64,000 bases of DNA from Cecembia lonarensis LW9 (GTDB lineage: Bacteria; Bacteroidota; Bacteroidia; Cytophagales; Cyclobacteriaceae): assembly GCF_000298295.1 (NCBI RefSeq), contig NZ_AMGM01000012.1, positions 17,158-81,157 on the forward strand, read 5' to 3'. Positions 52,686 to 60,439 of the stretch are shown here, piece by piece. Below the pieces are notes generated by a model that made no database searches, was not told where the DNA came from, and saw only the letters and a program-made list of their open reading frames with translations. Every line of letters begins with the position of its first letter. The first letter of the stretch is position 1. Position numbers and translations under genes: made by a program.

Positions 52686-53942
52686 TTAATAGTGACACTT
52701 AGCACATTCCAACCCACCAATATCCTTGACTTTAAGTGCGTTTTTAGATCCGCTATGAAGCTGAACCAACTTATCATAATACTCATTTCCATCAGCACGG
52801 ATATCAGTTTGTCTGTGGCAATCAATACACCAGCCCATGGTCAGTGAACTGTGCTGATAGACAACTTCCATTTCTTCTATAGGACCGTGACAAGTTTGGC
52901 ATTCTACACCACCTACCGCTACGTGCTGCGCATGGTTGAAATATGAAAGATCGGGGAGGTTGTGGACCCTTACCCATTCAATCGGCTGATTATTGTCTAC
53001 TGCCGCATAGATCTTAGCAATTTCAGGGGAAATACCGTCCTTGCCATCAACATTTTGTATATGCATGTGGCAATTCATACAAATATTTGCAGAAGGAATA
53101 TTAGCTGATTTACCGATTTCCACGCCTGTATGGCAATATTGACATTCTATTTCATATTGACCGGCATGAAGGGCGTGTGAAAAAGCGATTGGCTGCTTAG
53201 GCGCATACCCCTGTTGAACACCTACGGTGTATAGTTCATCCAATGCTGTCTTAGCTACAAAAGCTATCACCAAGGCCGTAACGATTACCAAGAAGGCATC
53301 AGAACGAAGTATTTTTTTGAATTCAAACTTTTGTTCTAAGAATTCTTTATCATCCTCCTCAAGCGGCTGGGATTTCAGGTATCTGGTCAGTACTGATATA
53401 ATCAGTCCTAATACTACAAGAATTAATAAAAGGACAACAACCAATACGCCAAGTATGATAGTCAGGTATTCACTAGGTACTCCAGCGCCACCAGCGGCTA
53501 CTGCCCCGCCTTCACCTGCAGCTGCTGCTGTCGCATCAGCTTTATCACCATATTCAACGTATGCCAATAAATTCATTAAGTCATCGTCTGACAAGAACTC
53601 ATGTGATGGCATGACTAATTGGTTGTATTCATTGTAAATCGCTACCGCTTCAGCATCACCTGATGCAATTAAAGCTTGAGAATTACGGATGAAACTTTTG
53701 GTCCAATCAATGGAATGACGGTCTGTAACGCCTCTAAGAGCAGGACCTACGTTTTTTTGGTCTAATCTGTGACAGGATCTACAATTGGCATTGAAAATAG
53801 ATTTTCCAGCCGAAATTGCTTCTTCGCTGTCAGAAACTTCCGGATTAGCCGCAAAGACCTGTGTTCCCATCAGGATAAAGAAGAGCATCATAAAGGTGCT
53901 TAACTTCACCGGAACACTTGTTAATGAGCGCTTGATCGACAT
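52686..53942 (-). CDS. actA: Alternative complex III subunit ActA, six-haem cytochrome c
   Basis: A 418-residue protein with a signal peptide (about 1-31), a monohaem cytochrome domain (CRSCH at 54-58), a Gly/Ala-rich linker, two membrane helices (about 160-187 and 217-235), and a pentahaem domain with CxxCH at 267, 288, 348, 372 and 413. ActA is usually described as pentahaem; the extra N-terminal haem domain is noted among the findings. It is the first gene of the respiratory operon, 46 bases after its promoter. Confidence 0.93.
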   Translation of the reverse strand: MSIKRSLTSVPVKLSTFMMLFFILMGTQVFAANPEVSDSEEAISAGKSIFNANCRSCHRLDQKNVGPALRGVTDRHSIDWTKSFIRNSQALIASGDAEAVAIYNEYNQLVMPSHEFLSDDDLMNLLAYVEYGDKADATAAAAGEGGAVAAGGAGVPSEYLTIILGVLVVVLLLILVVLGLIISVLTRYLKSQPLEEDDKEFLEQKFEFKKILRSDAFLVIVTALVIAFVAKTALDELYTVGVQQGYAPKQPIAFSHALHAGQYEIECQYCHTGVEIGKSANIPSANICMNCHMHIQNVDGKDGISPEIAKIYAAVDNNQPIEWVRVHNLPDLSYFNHAQHVAVGGVECQTCHGPIEEMEVVYQHSSLTMGWCIDCHRQTDIRADGNEYYDKLVQLHSGSKNALKVKDIGGLECAKCHY

Positions 53943-53987
53943 ATTTATTCTTAATTAAACAGTTTGGTGCATTTTTAATAAGCACTG

Positions 53988-54018
53988 CAAATGTACTACC
54001 CCAATTCTATTTTTCAAA
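53988..54018 (-). promoter_or_regulatory. Promoter of the act-cta operon
   Basis: On the minus strand, TTTG (54018-54015) and TACATTTG (53995-53988) are 19 bases apart, an exact match to the Bacteroidota consensus. The transcript should start near 53982, leaving a leader of about 40 bases. Confidence 0.65.
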
Positions 54019-54265
54019 CTTGAACGGAATAGTGAGGTAAAGGGTTAGATAGCAACACAAGACATTATAATAAACTGTTTTTCAATTATTTAAATAAAAA
54101 AAATGGTGCCAGGCATTAATTTAGAACTATTATAAATAATACAATATCTTGTCTTTTAGACCAATTCATATTCGGTCCCTCATTGAGTTCCCAAAAGTCT
54201 TATAAAATTTCTTGATGAAATGAATAAAGAGCCTTTATAAATAAGGGATAAATTTTATACTTGCT

Positions 54266-54296
54266 TTTGTAATAAGGGACAGATTCTCTACATTTG
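54266..54296 (+). promoter_or_regulatory. Promoter of the tRNA-Cys gene
   Basis: TTTG (54266-54269) and TACATTTG (54289-54296) with 19 bases between them match the Bacteroidota consensus. The tRNA begins 18 bases downstream. Confidence 0.65.
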
Positions 54297-54313
54297 CATT
54301 CCAATTACAACAG

Positions 54314-54384
54314 GGTCGCGTGGCCGAGCGGTTAGGCAGAGGTCTGCAAAACCTTGTACAGCGGTTCGAATCCGCTCGCGACCT
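54314..54384 (+). tRNA. tRNA-Cys (anticodon GCA)
   Basis: The cloverleaf folds fully: acceptor GGTCGCG/CGCGACC, a three-pair D stem GCC/GGC, anticodon stem GAGGT/ACCTT with loop CTGCAAA (anticodon GCA), a 4-base variable loop, and T arm AGCGG-TTCGAAT-CCGCT. The discriminator base is T, as usual for cysteine. CCA is not encoded. It is a single tRNA gene with its own promoter and terminator. Confidence 0.95.
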
Positions 54385-54390
54385 CTAATT

Positions 54391-54418
54391 AAGCATCCCC
54401 GCAAAGGATGCTTTTTTA
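54391..54418 (+). terminator. Terminator after tRNA-Cys
   Basis: The stem AAGCATCC (54391-54398) with GGATGCTT (54406-54413) and a T-rich tail lies 6 bases after the tRNA. Confidence 0.85.
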
Positions 54419-54536
54419 TTTTATACCTCCTTGAAACTTCTTACCGTTGGTCGGGAACATGGTACCACTAATACCTCATTCATTGGATTTTTTTATCTAA
54501 ATGCTTAGATTAAGTGTTCATCGTTTTTGATAAAAT

Positions 54537-55010
54537 ATGAAAAAGCCCCTTGAATTACAGGTCAATGGAGCCGTCAAAACTGTGGAAGTTGATCCGGAAG
54601 AACCACTTTTATATGTCCTCAGAGAAGAATTTAGCTTAAATGGCCCCAAGTTTGGCTGTGGTTTACACCAGTGTGGTTCCTGTTTGGTTTTGGTAGATGG
54701 TGAAGCCAGTTACACCTGCAGAATACCATGCGCCTCTTTTGAAGGTAAAAAGATTCAAAGCATAGAAGGGCTTTCCAATGGGGATAAACTTCATGTGTTA
54801 CAGGAAGCTTTTTTTGAAGTCCAAGCAGCCCAATGTGGATACTGTGTCAACGGAATGATGATTGCTGCACTGGAATTGTTGGAAGGGAATTCAAACCCTA
54901 AAATGCAAGAAATCAAATCCGCATTGAACAGGGTCATTTGCCGCTGTGGCACACACAGCCGCTTTATTAAGGCTGTAAAGAAGGCCACATCCTCCAATTC
55001 AAACCTGTAA
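54537..55010 (+). CDS. 2Fe-2S subunit of a xanthine dehydrogenase-family molybdenum hydroxylase
   Basis: A 157-residue protein with two 2Fe-2S domains: a plant-ferredoxin-like one with Cys41, 46, 49 and 61 (GCGLHQCGSC), and a helical one with Cys100, 103, 135 and 137 (QCGYC and CRC). It resembles IorA-like small subunits, which pass electrons from the molybdenum site to an acceptor. The gene ends 3 bases before the large subunit. Confidence 0.93.
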   Translation: MKKPLELQVNGAVKTVEVDPEEPLLYVLREEFSLNGPKFGCGLHQCGSCLVLVDGEASYTCRIPCASFEGKKIQSIEGLSNGDKLHVLQEAFFEVQAAQCGYCVNGMMIAALELLEGNSNPKMQEIKSALNRVICRCGTHSRFIKAVKKATSSNSNL

Positions 55011-55013
55011 ATC

Positions 55014-57236
55014 ATGCATCTTCCAAACACTGATAGACGGACTTTCTTGAAAACTACCGGGCAATTCCTCATAGGTTTCAACCTGTTTCCCTTATTGAAC
55101 TGCAGCCCTTCTGAAAAGGACCCTAATATCCTTCAGGCCTACTCAGGCATTCCTGAGAGACCTCATGGTGGTAGAGACCTGATTGATTCCTGGATAAGGC
55201 TGGATGCAGAAGGGCATGTAACCGTATTAACCGGTAAAAAAGAGTTGGGACAAGGTATCCGGACTGCCCTGATCCAAATAGCAGCCGATGAATTGGAAGT
55301 GGATATCCAAAGATGCCATATCATCAATGGTGACACCGGTCAGACAGCCAATGAGGGCTATACTTCAGGCAGCAACTCTATTGAAGGAAGCGGAAAAGCC
55401 ATCCGTGAGGCAGCAGCAGAGGCCAAATTTTTCCTCTTGCAACTTGCATCCGCAAAATTGGAATGCTCCCTGGAAGACTTGAACTTATCCGACGGAACTA
55501 TCGAAGGGCTTCAAAACAAAAAAACCAGTTACTGGGAACTCCTGGATGGCCAATACTATGAAAAAACCATTTCCGGAGAAGCTCCGATATTGGACAATAA
55601 GAGGCACCAATATGTGGGAAAACCCATTCCAAGAGCGGATATTCTTGAGCTGGTTAAAGGAAAAGCCCACTTTGTTCATGACCTGAGACTTCCTGACATG
55701 GTGCATGCACGCGTTTTGCATCCACCTACCTATGGTGCCAGACTTTTGTCTATAGACAAAGCAAAAGTGGAAGCACTACCTGGTGTATTAGGGATTTTTG
55801 TGGATGGAAGTTTTATTGCGGTCATTGCTGAAAGAGAATTTCAGGCTGTAAAGGCTTGGGAAAAACTCAAAGAGTCAACAGTCTGGGAAAAACCAAGCAT
55901 AAACCCTCTACCCGACCGCCTATTTGCCGACATGCGCAGCAAAGCCCAAAAGCCGGAAATCATACAGGAAAACCCCAATATCTCTGAGAAGCTGAACAAC
56001 TCTCCTATCCGACTTAAATCTGCCTTTCAACGACCTTATCACATGCATGGGTCTGCGGGCCCTTCCTGTGCTTTGGCAAAATGGGAAGAAGAGAAGCTTA
56101 CGGTTTGGTCTCCTACCCAGGGCGTCTACCCTTTACAGTCCACACTGGCAGACCTTTTTCAGGTGGAGCTGACAAATATCAGGTGCATTGGTGTACCTGG
56201 TTCTGGCTGTTATGGACACAATGGTGCTGATGACGTATCCGCAGAAGCAGCACTCATCGCAAAGGCCTTTCCTGGAAAAACTATCCGACTTCAATGGATG
56301 CGGGAAGATGAGCACCAATGGGAACCTTATGGTTCTGCCATGATCATGGAATTGGAAGCCGGTGTATCAAAGGAAGGGATGATTCAAGCTTGGGACAGCA
56401 AAATCTGGTCTGACTCCCATAGTACCAGGGCACGTGGAGATGCGGGACACTTTATCTCTGCCCGGTATTTGGAAAATCCTTTTGAATTCAAAAAAGGAGG
56501 ATTTTCAGGAGGGGCCTACCGAAATGCCATTCCTCTATATGATATACCTGCCCTGAATTTAAAATTATTCAACTATGATGGTCCCTTGAGATCCTCTGCG
56601 CTCAGGGGACTTGGTGCTTATGCCAATATTTTTGCTTTGGAATCTTTTATGGATGAACTGGCTGAGACTTCTGACATGGACCCATTCACATTCCGGATCA
56701 ATAACCTGAAGGATGAAAGGGCTATCGCAGTTTTGGAGGAATTGAAATCAAAGACCAACTGGAATGCCATGGGACGATCAGGGAACGAAGGGTATGGAAT
56801 TGCCTTTGCCAAATACAAAAACACAGCTGCCTACTTTGCAGTAATGGCTGAAGTAGAAAAAGATCCAGAGCGGAAATCTTTCAAATTGACAAGAATGGTG
56901 GGAGTCATTGAAGCCGGACAGTGCATCAATCCTGATGGAATCATCAATCAGACAGAGGGAGGCATGATCCAATCTGCCAGTTGGACACTTATAGAAGCGG
57001 TCAAGTATGATGAACATGGGTTTTTAAGTAAAGACTGGAACAGTTACCCTATCTTGAGAACAAACGATGTCCCTGAGGTCGAGGTATATGTCATCAACCG
57101 TCCTGAACTCCCACCTTTGGGTGCTGGGGAAGCAGCTCAAGGTCCTGTAGCGGCAGCCATTGCCAATGCTGTTTTTGATTGTACAGGGACGAGGATTAGG
57201 GAATTACCGATTACAGCAGAAAAGATTAATTGGTGA
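55014..57236 (+). CDS. Molybdopterin-binding subunit of a xanthine dehydrogenase-family hydroxylase (IorB-like)
   Basis: A 740-residue protein with a Tat signal (DRRTFLKTTG, 7-16), so the enzyme works in the periplasm. Molybdopterin-contact stretches include TGKKELGQGIRTAL, GGFSGGAYRNA and, near the C-terminus, PPLGAGEAAQGPVAAAIANA with the catalytic Glu. There is no FAD subunit, which is typical of IorAB-type two-subunit aldehyde or N-heterocycle hydroxylases; the substrate cannot be told. No XdhC-like maturation gene is adjacent. Confidence 0.92.
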   Translation: MHLPNTDRRTFLKTTGQFLIGFNLFPLLNCSPSEKDPNILQAYSGIPERPHGGRDLIDSWIRLDAEGHVTVLTGKKELGQGIRTALIQIAADELEVDIQRCHIINGDTGQTANEGYTSGSNSIEGSGKAIREAAAEAKFFLLQLASAKLECSLEDLNLSDGTIEGLQNKKTSYWELLDGQYYEKTISGEAPILDNKRHQYVGKPIPRADILELVKGKAHFVHDLRLPDMVHARVLHPPTYGARLLSIDKAKVEALPGVLGIFVDGSFIAVIAEREFQAVKAWEKLKESTVWEKPSINPLPDRLFADMRSKAQKPEIIQENPNISEKLNNSPIRLKSAFQRPYHMHGSAGPSCALAKWEEEKLTVWSPTQGVYPLQSTLADLFQVELTNIRCIGVPGSGCYGHNGADDVSAEAALIAKAFPGKTIRLQWMREDEHQWEPYGSAMIMELEAGVSKEGMIQAWDSKIWSDSHSTRARGDAGHFISARYLENPFEFKKGGFSGGAYRNAIPLYDIPALNLKLFNYDGPLRSSALRGLGAYANIFALESFMDELAETSDMDPFTFRINNLKDERAIAVLEELKSKTNWNAMGRSGNEGYGIAFAKYKNTAAYFAVMAEVEKDPERKSFKLTRMVGVIEAGQCINPDGIINQTEGGMIQSASWTLIEAVKYDEHGFLSKDWNSYPILRTNDVPEVEVYVINRPELPPLGAGEAAQGPVAAAIANAVFDCTGTRIRELPITAEKINW

Positions 57237-57264
57237 CATATTGCAACAAAAAAGCACGGATAAA

Positions 57265-57288
57265 GAAACCTATGTCATCCGGTTTCAT
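57265..57288. terminator. Weak bidirectional hairpin
   Basis: The six-pair stem GAAACC/GGTTTC (57265-57270, 57281-57286) lies between convergent genes and has A- and T-rich flanks. Confidence 0.35.
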
Positions 57289-58434
57289 TCATTTTCTCCT
57301 CAACTGTAGCTTATAAAACGTCAAAAAATCATGTTCTTCCCCAATGAAATCGTCATCTCTTAAAGCGTAAAAAGGTTTCTCTACTGATTCAATATTGAGG
57401 ATCAGTTTGATTTTGGCAGGAATCATTATCGGGTTGGACCATCCTAATTCGTGGTTATAAATTTTGAGGTAGTTTTTGAGAAATTCCGGATATCGGTAAA
57501 AATTCTCCCTTTCCTTTAATTCGTTAATGGTGAAAGTTTCCTCATCAATCCCTCCATGATAGGTGAGGATAATATTTTTGGCATCAGTAAATATACCATA
57601 AACACTTGCTTCATACATTCTGATCATTTCCTGATAAGTGACAGGCGTTTTCTGTCCAGGCATTAATTTGAAATCTGATGCTCCTATATCAAAACTTCTC
57701 GTCCATGCGATACTATCCTCCATCGAATAAACATGAATCAAAGGTTCATTTGAAAACACTAAATAAAGACTATCATTGGCTATAGCAAAAGATATACTTG
57801 GACTTACATGAAAATCCTCGCCACTAAATTTTGAGGTAGAAGGTGTTCTTACTACTGGTATTGAATTTCTGGTTTTCAAGTCAAATAATTCCAAAAGTGG
57901 ATAATCTCTATGAAAATAGTCTATGTATGGACTGACACCATCGCGCCCCGGATACCACAAAAGCAATTTTTCATTCCAAACAGTAATATTCTTTCTATTG
58001 TAAGCCCCTCCTCTCGCTTCACCTAAAAAAGGCATTTTAAGCGTTTCTTTGATATTAAGTTCTTTATCGAAATGATAGATATCTTTGAATGAGGTCAATC
58101 CAAAATATTCTCCATTATGTTCAACCAAAGTCTGCAACCACATTACTGATCCAGGACCTTCTTGAGGGAATTCCTTTTTAAGAAGAATTCTGCCTGTTGT
58201 ATCAAACTTAACTAACGTGCTACTGGAAATATCCTTAATCAGACCTATCCCATTATTAAAAGTACCCTCCCTTACATCAGCTAAATAATCCACCTGAATA
58301 GAATCCAAAATAACCAGTTCCCATTCATTGGAACCAGTGGCCAATGAGGCTTTCTCTTCACTTTTAGAACAGGAGAAAAACAGCCCGAAGGCAAGAAAAG
58401 AAATCCCCAGTACAAATAATCGAAAAGCTTTCAT
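57289..58434 (-). CDS. Six-bladed beta-propeller lipoprotein, paralogue A
   Basis: A 381-residue lipoprotein (GLFFSC, lipid Cys22). The mature protein begins SNEWELVILDSIQVDYL and is built from beta-strand repeats with DTTGRILLKKEF and YHGGIDEETF. The end DDDFIGEEHDFLTFYKLQL recalls DUF4221 / six-bladed propeller proteins. It shares most of its length with the gene at 58984-60132; the two are about 550 bases apart, in the same direction, so they are a tandem duplication. Function unknown; outer-membrane anchoring is inferred. Confidence 0.8.
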   Translation of the reverse strand: MKAFRLFVLGISFLAFGLFFSCSKSEEKASLATGSNEWELVILDSIQVDYLADVREGTFNNGIGLIKDISSSTLVKFDTTGRILLKKEFPQEGPGSVMWLQTLVEHNGEYFGLTSFKDIYHFDKELNIKETLKMPFLGEARGGAYNRKNITVWNEKLLLWYPGRDGVSPYIDYFHRDYPLLELFDLKTRNSIPVVRTPSTSKFSGEDFHVSPSISFAIANDSLYLVFSNEPLIHVYSMEDSIAWTRSFDIGASDFKLMPGQKTPVTYQEMIRMYEASVYGIFTDAKNIILTYHGGIDEETFTINELKERENFYRYPEFLKNYLKIYNHELGWSNPIMIPAKIKLILNIESVEKPFYALRDDDFIGEEHDFLTFYKLQLRRK

Positions 58435-58506
58435 AAGCCATTTAATTTTTAATTCAAAACTCAGAACAGGAATATTAAACTAAAAATTTATCCAGAAATC
58501 CCCAAC

Positions 58507-58527
58507 TTTTGCCCTTAAAAATACAGC
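58507..58527 (-). promoter_or_regulatory. Conserved element upstream of both propeller paralogues
   Basis: On the minus strand the sequence reads GCTGTATTTTTAAGGGCAAA, and the counterpart before paralogue B (60201-60221) reads GCTGTTATTTTTAACGGCAA. The shared TATTTTTA is one base away from the Bacteroidota -7 element, so it is probably a duplicated promoter. Confidence 0.4.
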
Positions 58528-58742
58528 GCACACGTTGCTTATGAGGGTTTAACCCGAAATACGCATTAGGAGTTCTAAAATTTGGTATTTTCAGAGAATA
58601 GAATGAGGGTAAAAATGGTTGAGACAGGGCAAACTAATAAAGTTGTGTTTGTTAGAATCAATTTCCTGTTGGGCGGTAGTACGCCAAAAGTAATGTCTGA
58701 AATCCATGATAATAGAGGGAAAAAGCCTTATTCACTAATTTA

Positions 58743-58778
58743 ATATAATTTTTGTGAATGTATTCACAAAAATTATAT
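58743..58778. promoter_or_regulatory. Perfect 36-bp palindrome, candidate operator
   Basis: Two 17-base arms (58743-58759, 58762-58778) with a 2-base spacer; the core is TTTGTGAATGTATTCACAAA. A related site GATTTGATTCACAAATC lies at 58788-58804. The low G+C argues against a terminator. No regulator gene is adjacent. Confidence 0.5.
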
Positions 58779-58894
58779 GATTTTTTCGATTTGATTCACA
58801 AATCTTCATATTTAATGTATTGTAGTACTCCAACAACACTATCAATTTTATAGGCATGGTTTCCTAAACCGGAATATTTTACTCACAACAATAA

Positions 58895-58926
58895 AAAAAG
58901 TGGCCACCTTCCGGCAGCCACTTTTT
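58895..58926 (-). terminator. Terminator of propeller paralogue B
   Basis: The stem AAAAAGTGGC (58895-58904) with GCCACTTTTT (58917-58926) is followed on the minus strand by a T-tract. Stem and loop resemble the hairpin after rpsA. Confidence 0.75.
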
Positions 58927-58983
58927 CAATTTACAAGACAAATCCCTACTTGGTAGGTTGTACTTAGTACATCAAAAATCCAT

Positions 58984-60132
58984 TCATTTTTTTCTCAACA
59001 GAAGTTTATAAAATGTAAGGAAATCTTGTTCTTCCCCTAGAAAATCATCATCTCTTACTGCGTAAAATGGGTTTTCCAACTCCTCAATATTCAATATTGC
59101 CCCTATCCGGTATGGAATTATTATTTCATTGGAAAGTGAACTGTCCCGAAAAACAATTTTCAATACTTTATTTTGAAAGTTTTTATGTTTTGGAAAGTTG
59201 TTAGGATCATTCAATTCATTTTGTAAGAATGTTTCTTCATCGATTCCTTCTTCGTAAATCAAAACTGATCCTTTTTCGGTGACAAAAAACCGCTTTACAC
59301 GTCCATCAAGCATTCTTATACCCGATACATACTGATATTTTTCTTGGTGTTCACCATTATCCAAAAATTTGGAAGGCTTGAAATCTATGGAATACAAATA
59401 CGCTCCTCCATTATTTAGGTCATACTTATGGACAAACGTCTCATTGCTTAACACTAACTCAAGTGTATTTTCCTGAATGCCAAATTGTAACCAAGGCCTT
59501 TCGTAGAATTTATCCGATGCATATCTTGATATAGATGGAATTCTAATGATAGGTGTAGCCTCCCAAGTTTCAAGGTTGATTTTTTCCAATAAATAGTGAT
59601 CTCTAAAAAAATGGGGATCATAGGGATTTGCACCGTCTCTCCCAGGATAAAAACTAATCAAAGAATTATCCCAAAATTCCAAATTTCGAAGAAAACCGCC
59701 TCCGTCCTTTGCCTCAGTTGGAAAAGCAAGTTTTATTTCTTCTTTCAGCGATAGATCTGAATTTAATTCATATAACCAACCCATAAAACTTGCTGCAAAA
59801 AGTTTTCCATCAGCTGTATACCGCAACTGTGTTGGATATTGAACTTTCCCTGGCCCATCCTTTGGATAAGAAGATTCGTGGATAATTTCTCCATTGGTAT
59901 CAAATTCAATCAATTTATTTTCCTGAAAATTGAAAAATACCCCCTTTCCATTCCTAAAATCCCCTCCATCAACAGTTCCCAAATAATCCACCTGAACAGA
60001 ATCCAAAATCACCAATTCCCATTCGTTGGAACCGGAAGCTATTGAAGCGTTCTTTTCACTTGAAGAGCAGGCCAAAAGTAAGCCAAGGATAAGAAAAGAA
60101 GCCCCTAATCGAATCAATTGAAAAGTTTTCAT
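58984..60132 (-). CDS. Six-bladed beta-propeller lipoprotein, paralogue B
   Basis: A 382-residue lipoprotein (LLLAC, lipid Cys22), closely related to paralogue A in the signal region, the start of the mature part (SNEWELVILDSVQVDYL), the PGRDGANPY block and the end DDDFLGEEQDFLTFYKLLL. The middle differs more, as expected of a ligand-facing surface. It has its own terminator and its own copy of the conserved upstream element, so the two paralogues are separate units. Confidence 0.8.
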   Translation of the reverse strand: MKTFQLIRLGASFLILGLLLACSSSEKNASIASGSNEWELVILDSVQVDYLGTVDGGDFRNGKGVFFNFQENKLIEFDTNGEIIHESSYPKDGPGKVQYPTQLRYTADGKLFAASFMGWLYELNSDLSLKEEIKLAFPTEAKDGGGFLRNLEFWDNSLISFYPGRDGANPYDPHFFRDHYLLEKINLETWEATPIIRIPSISRYASDKFYERPWLQFGIQENTLELVLSNETFVHKYDLNNGGAYLYSIDFKPSKFLDNGEHQEKYQYVSGIRMLDGRVKRFFVTEKGSVLIYEEGIDEETFLQNELNDPNNFPKHKNFQNKVLKIVFRDSSLSNEIIIPYRIGAILNIEELENPFYAVRDDDFLGEEQDFLTFYKLLLRKK

Positions 60133-60335
60133 TAGTTATTCAATTTTAATAAACCCAGATCAGAACCATTAATCTAAATACTTCTTTTTAATTTCTTGGC
60201 TTTGCCGTTAAAAATAACAGCAAATCACTACATATGTTGGTTTTAAAAAATCCTTGAGGTTTAGGAGCAATTCACTGGATTTTAAGAGAAAAACTTAGAA
60301 GCTTGGAAAACCTCAAATCAATGGGTTTGAGAAAA

Positions 60336-60366
60336 AACCTTCGAGGTTTGGTAAACCTCAAAGGTT
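60336..60366. repeat. Palindromic repeat (REP-like)
   Basis: AACCTTCGAGGTTT and AAACCTCAAAGGTT pair in 13 of 14 positions around a 3-base loop. Partial copies (GAGGTTT, AAACCTC) lie at about 60256 and 60309. Confidence 0.6.
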
Positions 60367-60374
60367 ATAAAAAA

Positions 60375-60398
60375 AGTGGCTGCCTTCCGACAGCCACT
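60375..60398 (-). terminator. Terminator of rpsA
   Basis: The eight-pair stem AGTGGCTG/CAGCCACT (60375-60382, 60391-60398) is followed on the minus strand by seven T. It lies about 40 bases past the rpsA stop. Confidence 0.75.
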
Positions 60399-60439
60399 CA
60401 TTGTATTACTCACAAGATACTCATCTTGTTTCTTGCGTC

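Larger units (their letters stand above)
53943..54313. other. Intergenic region between actA and tRNA-Cys
   Basis: This 370-base A/T-rich stretch holds the divergent promoters of the act-cta operon and the tRNA gene, listed separately. I see no further gene in it. Confidence 0.5.
58435..58983. other. Intergenic region between the propeller paralogues
   Basis: Nearest the paralogue A gene lies a sequence shared with the region before paralogue B (58507-58527). Then about 200 bases with no recognised feature, a perfect 36-bp palindrome (58743-58778) with an extra half-site, and the terminator of paralogue B. There is no supported gene. Confidence 0.5.
60133..60439. other. Intergenic region between rpsA and propeller paralogue B
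   Basis: It contains the second copy of the conserved upstream element (60201-60221), several GAGGTTT/AAACCTC words, a palindromic repeat and the rpsA terminator. There is no supported gene; short frames here follow the repeats. Confidence 0.5.

Noticed and set aside
54314..54384. tRNA-Leu or tRNA-Ser
   Set aside because: The variable loop has only 4 bases and the anticodon loop reads CTGCAAA, which fixes the anticodon as GCA (Cys).
58540..58740. Remnant of an insertion sequence between the propeller paralogues
   Set aside because: The stretch has somewhat different composition, but I can see neither terminal inverted repeats nor a transposase fragment.
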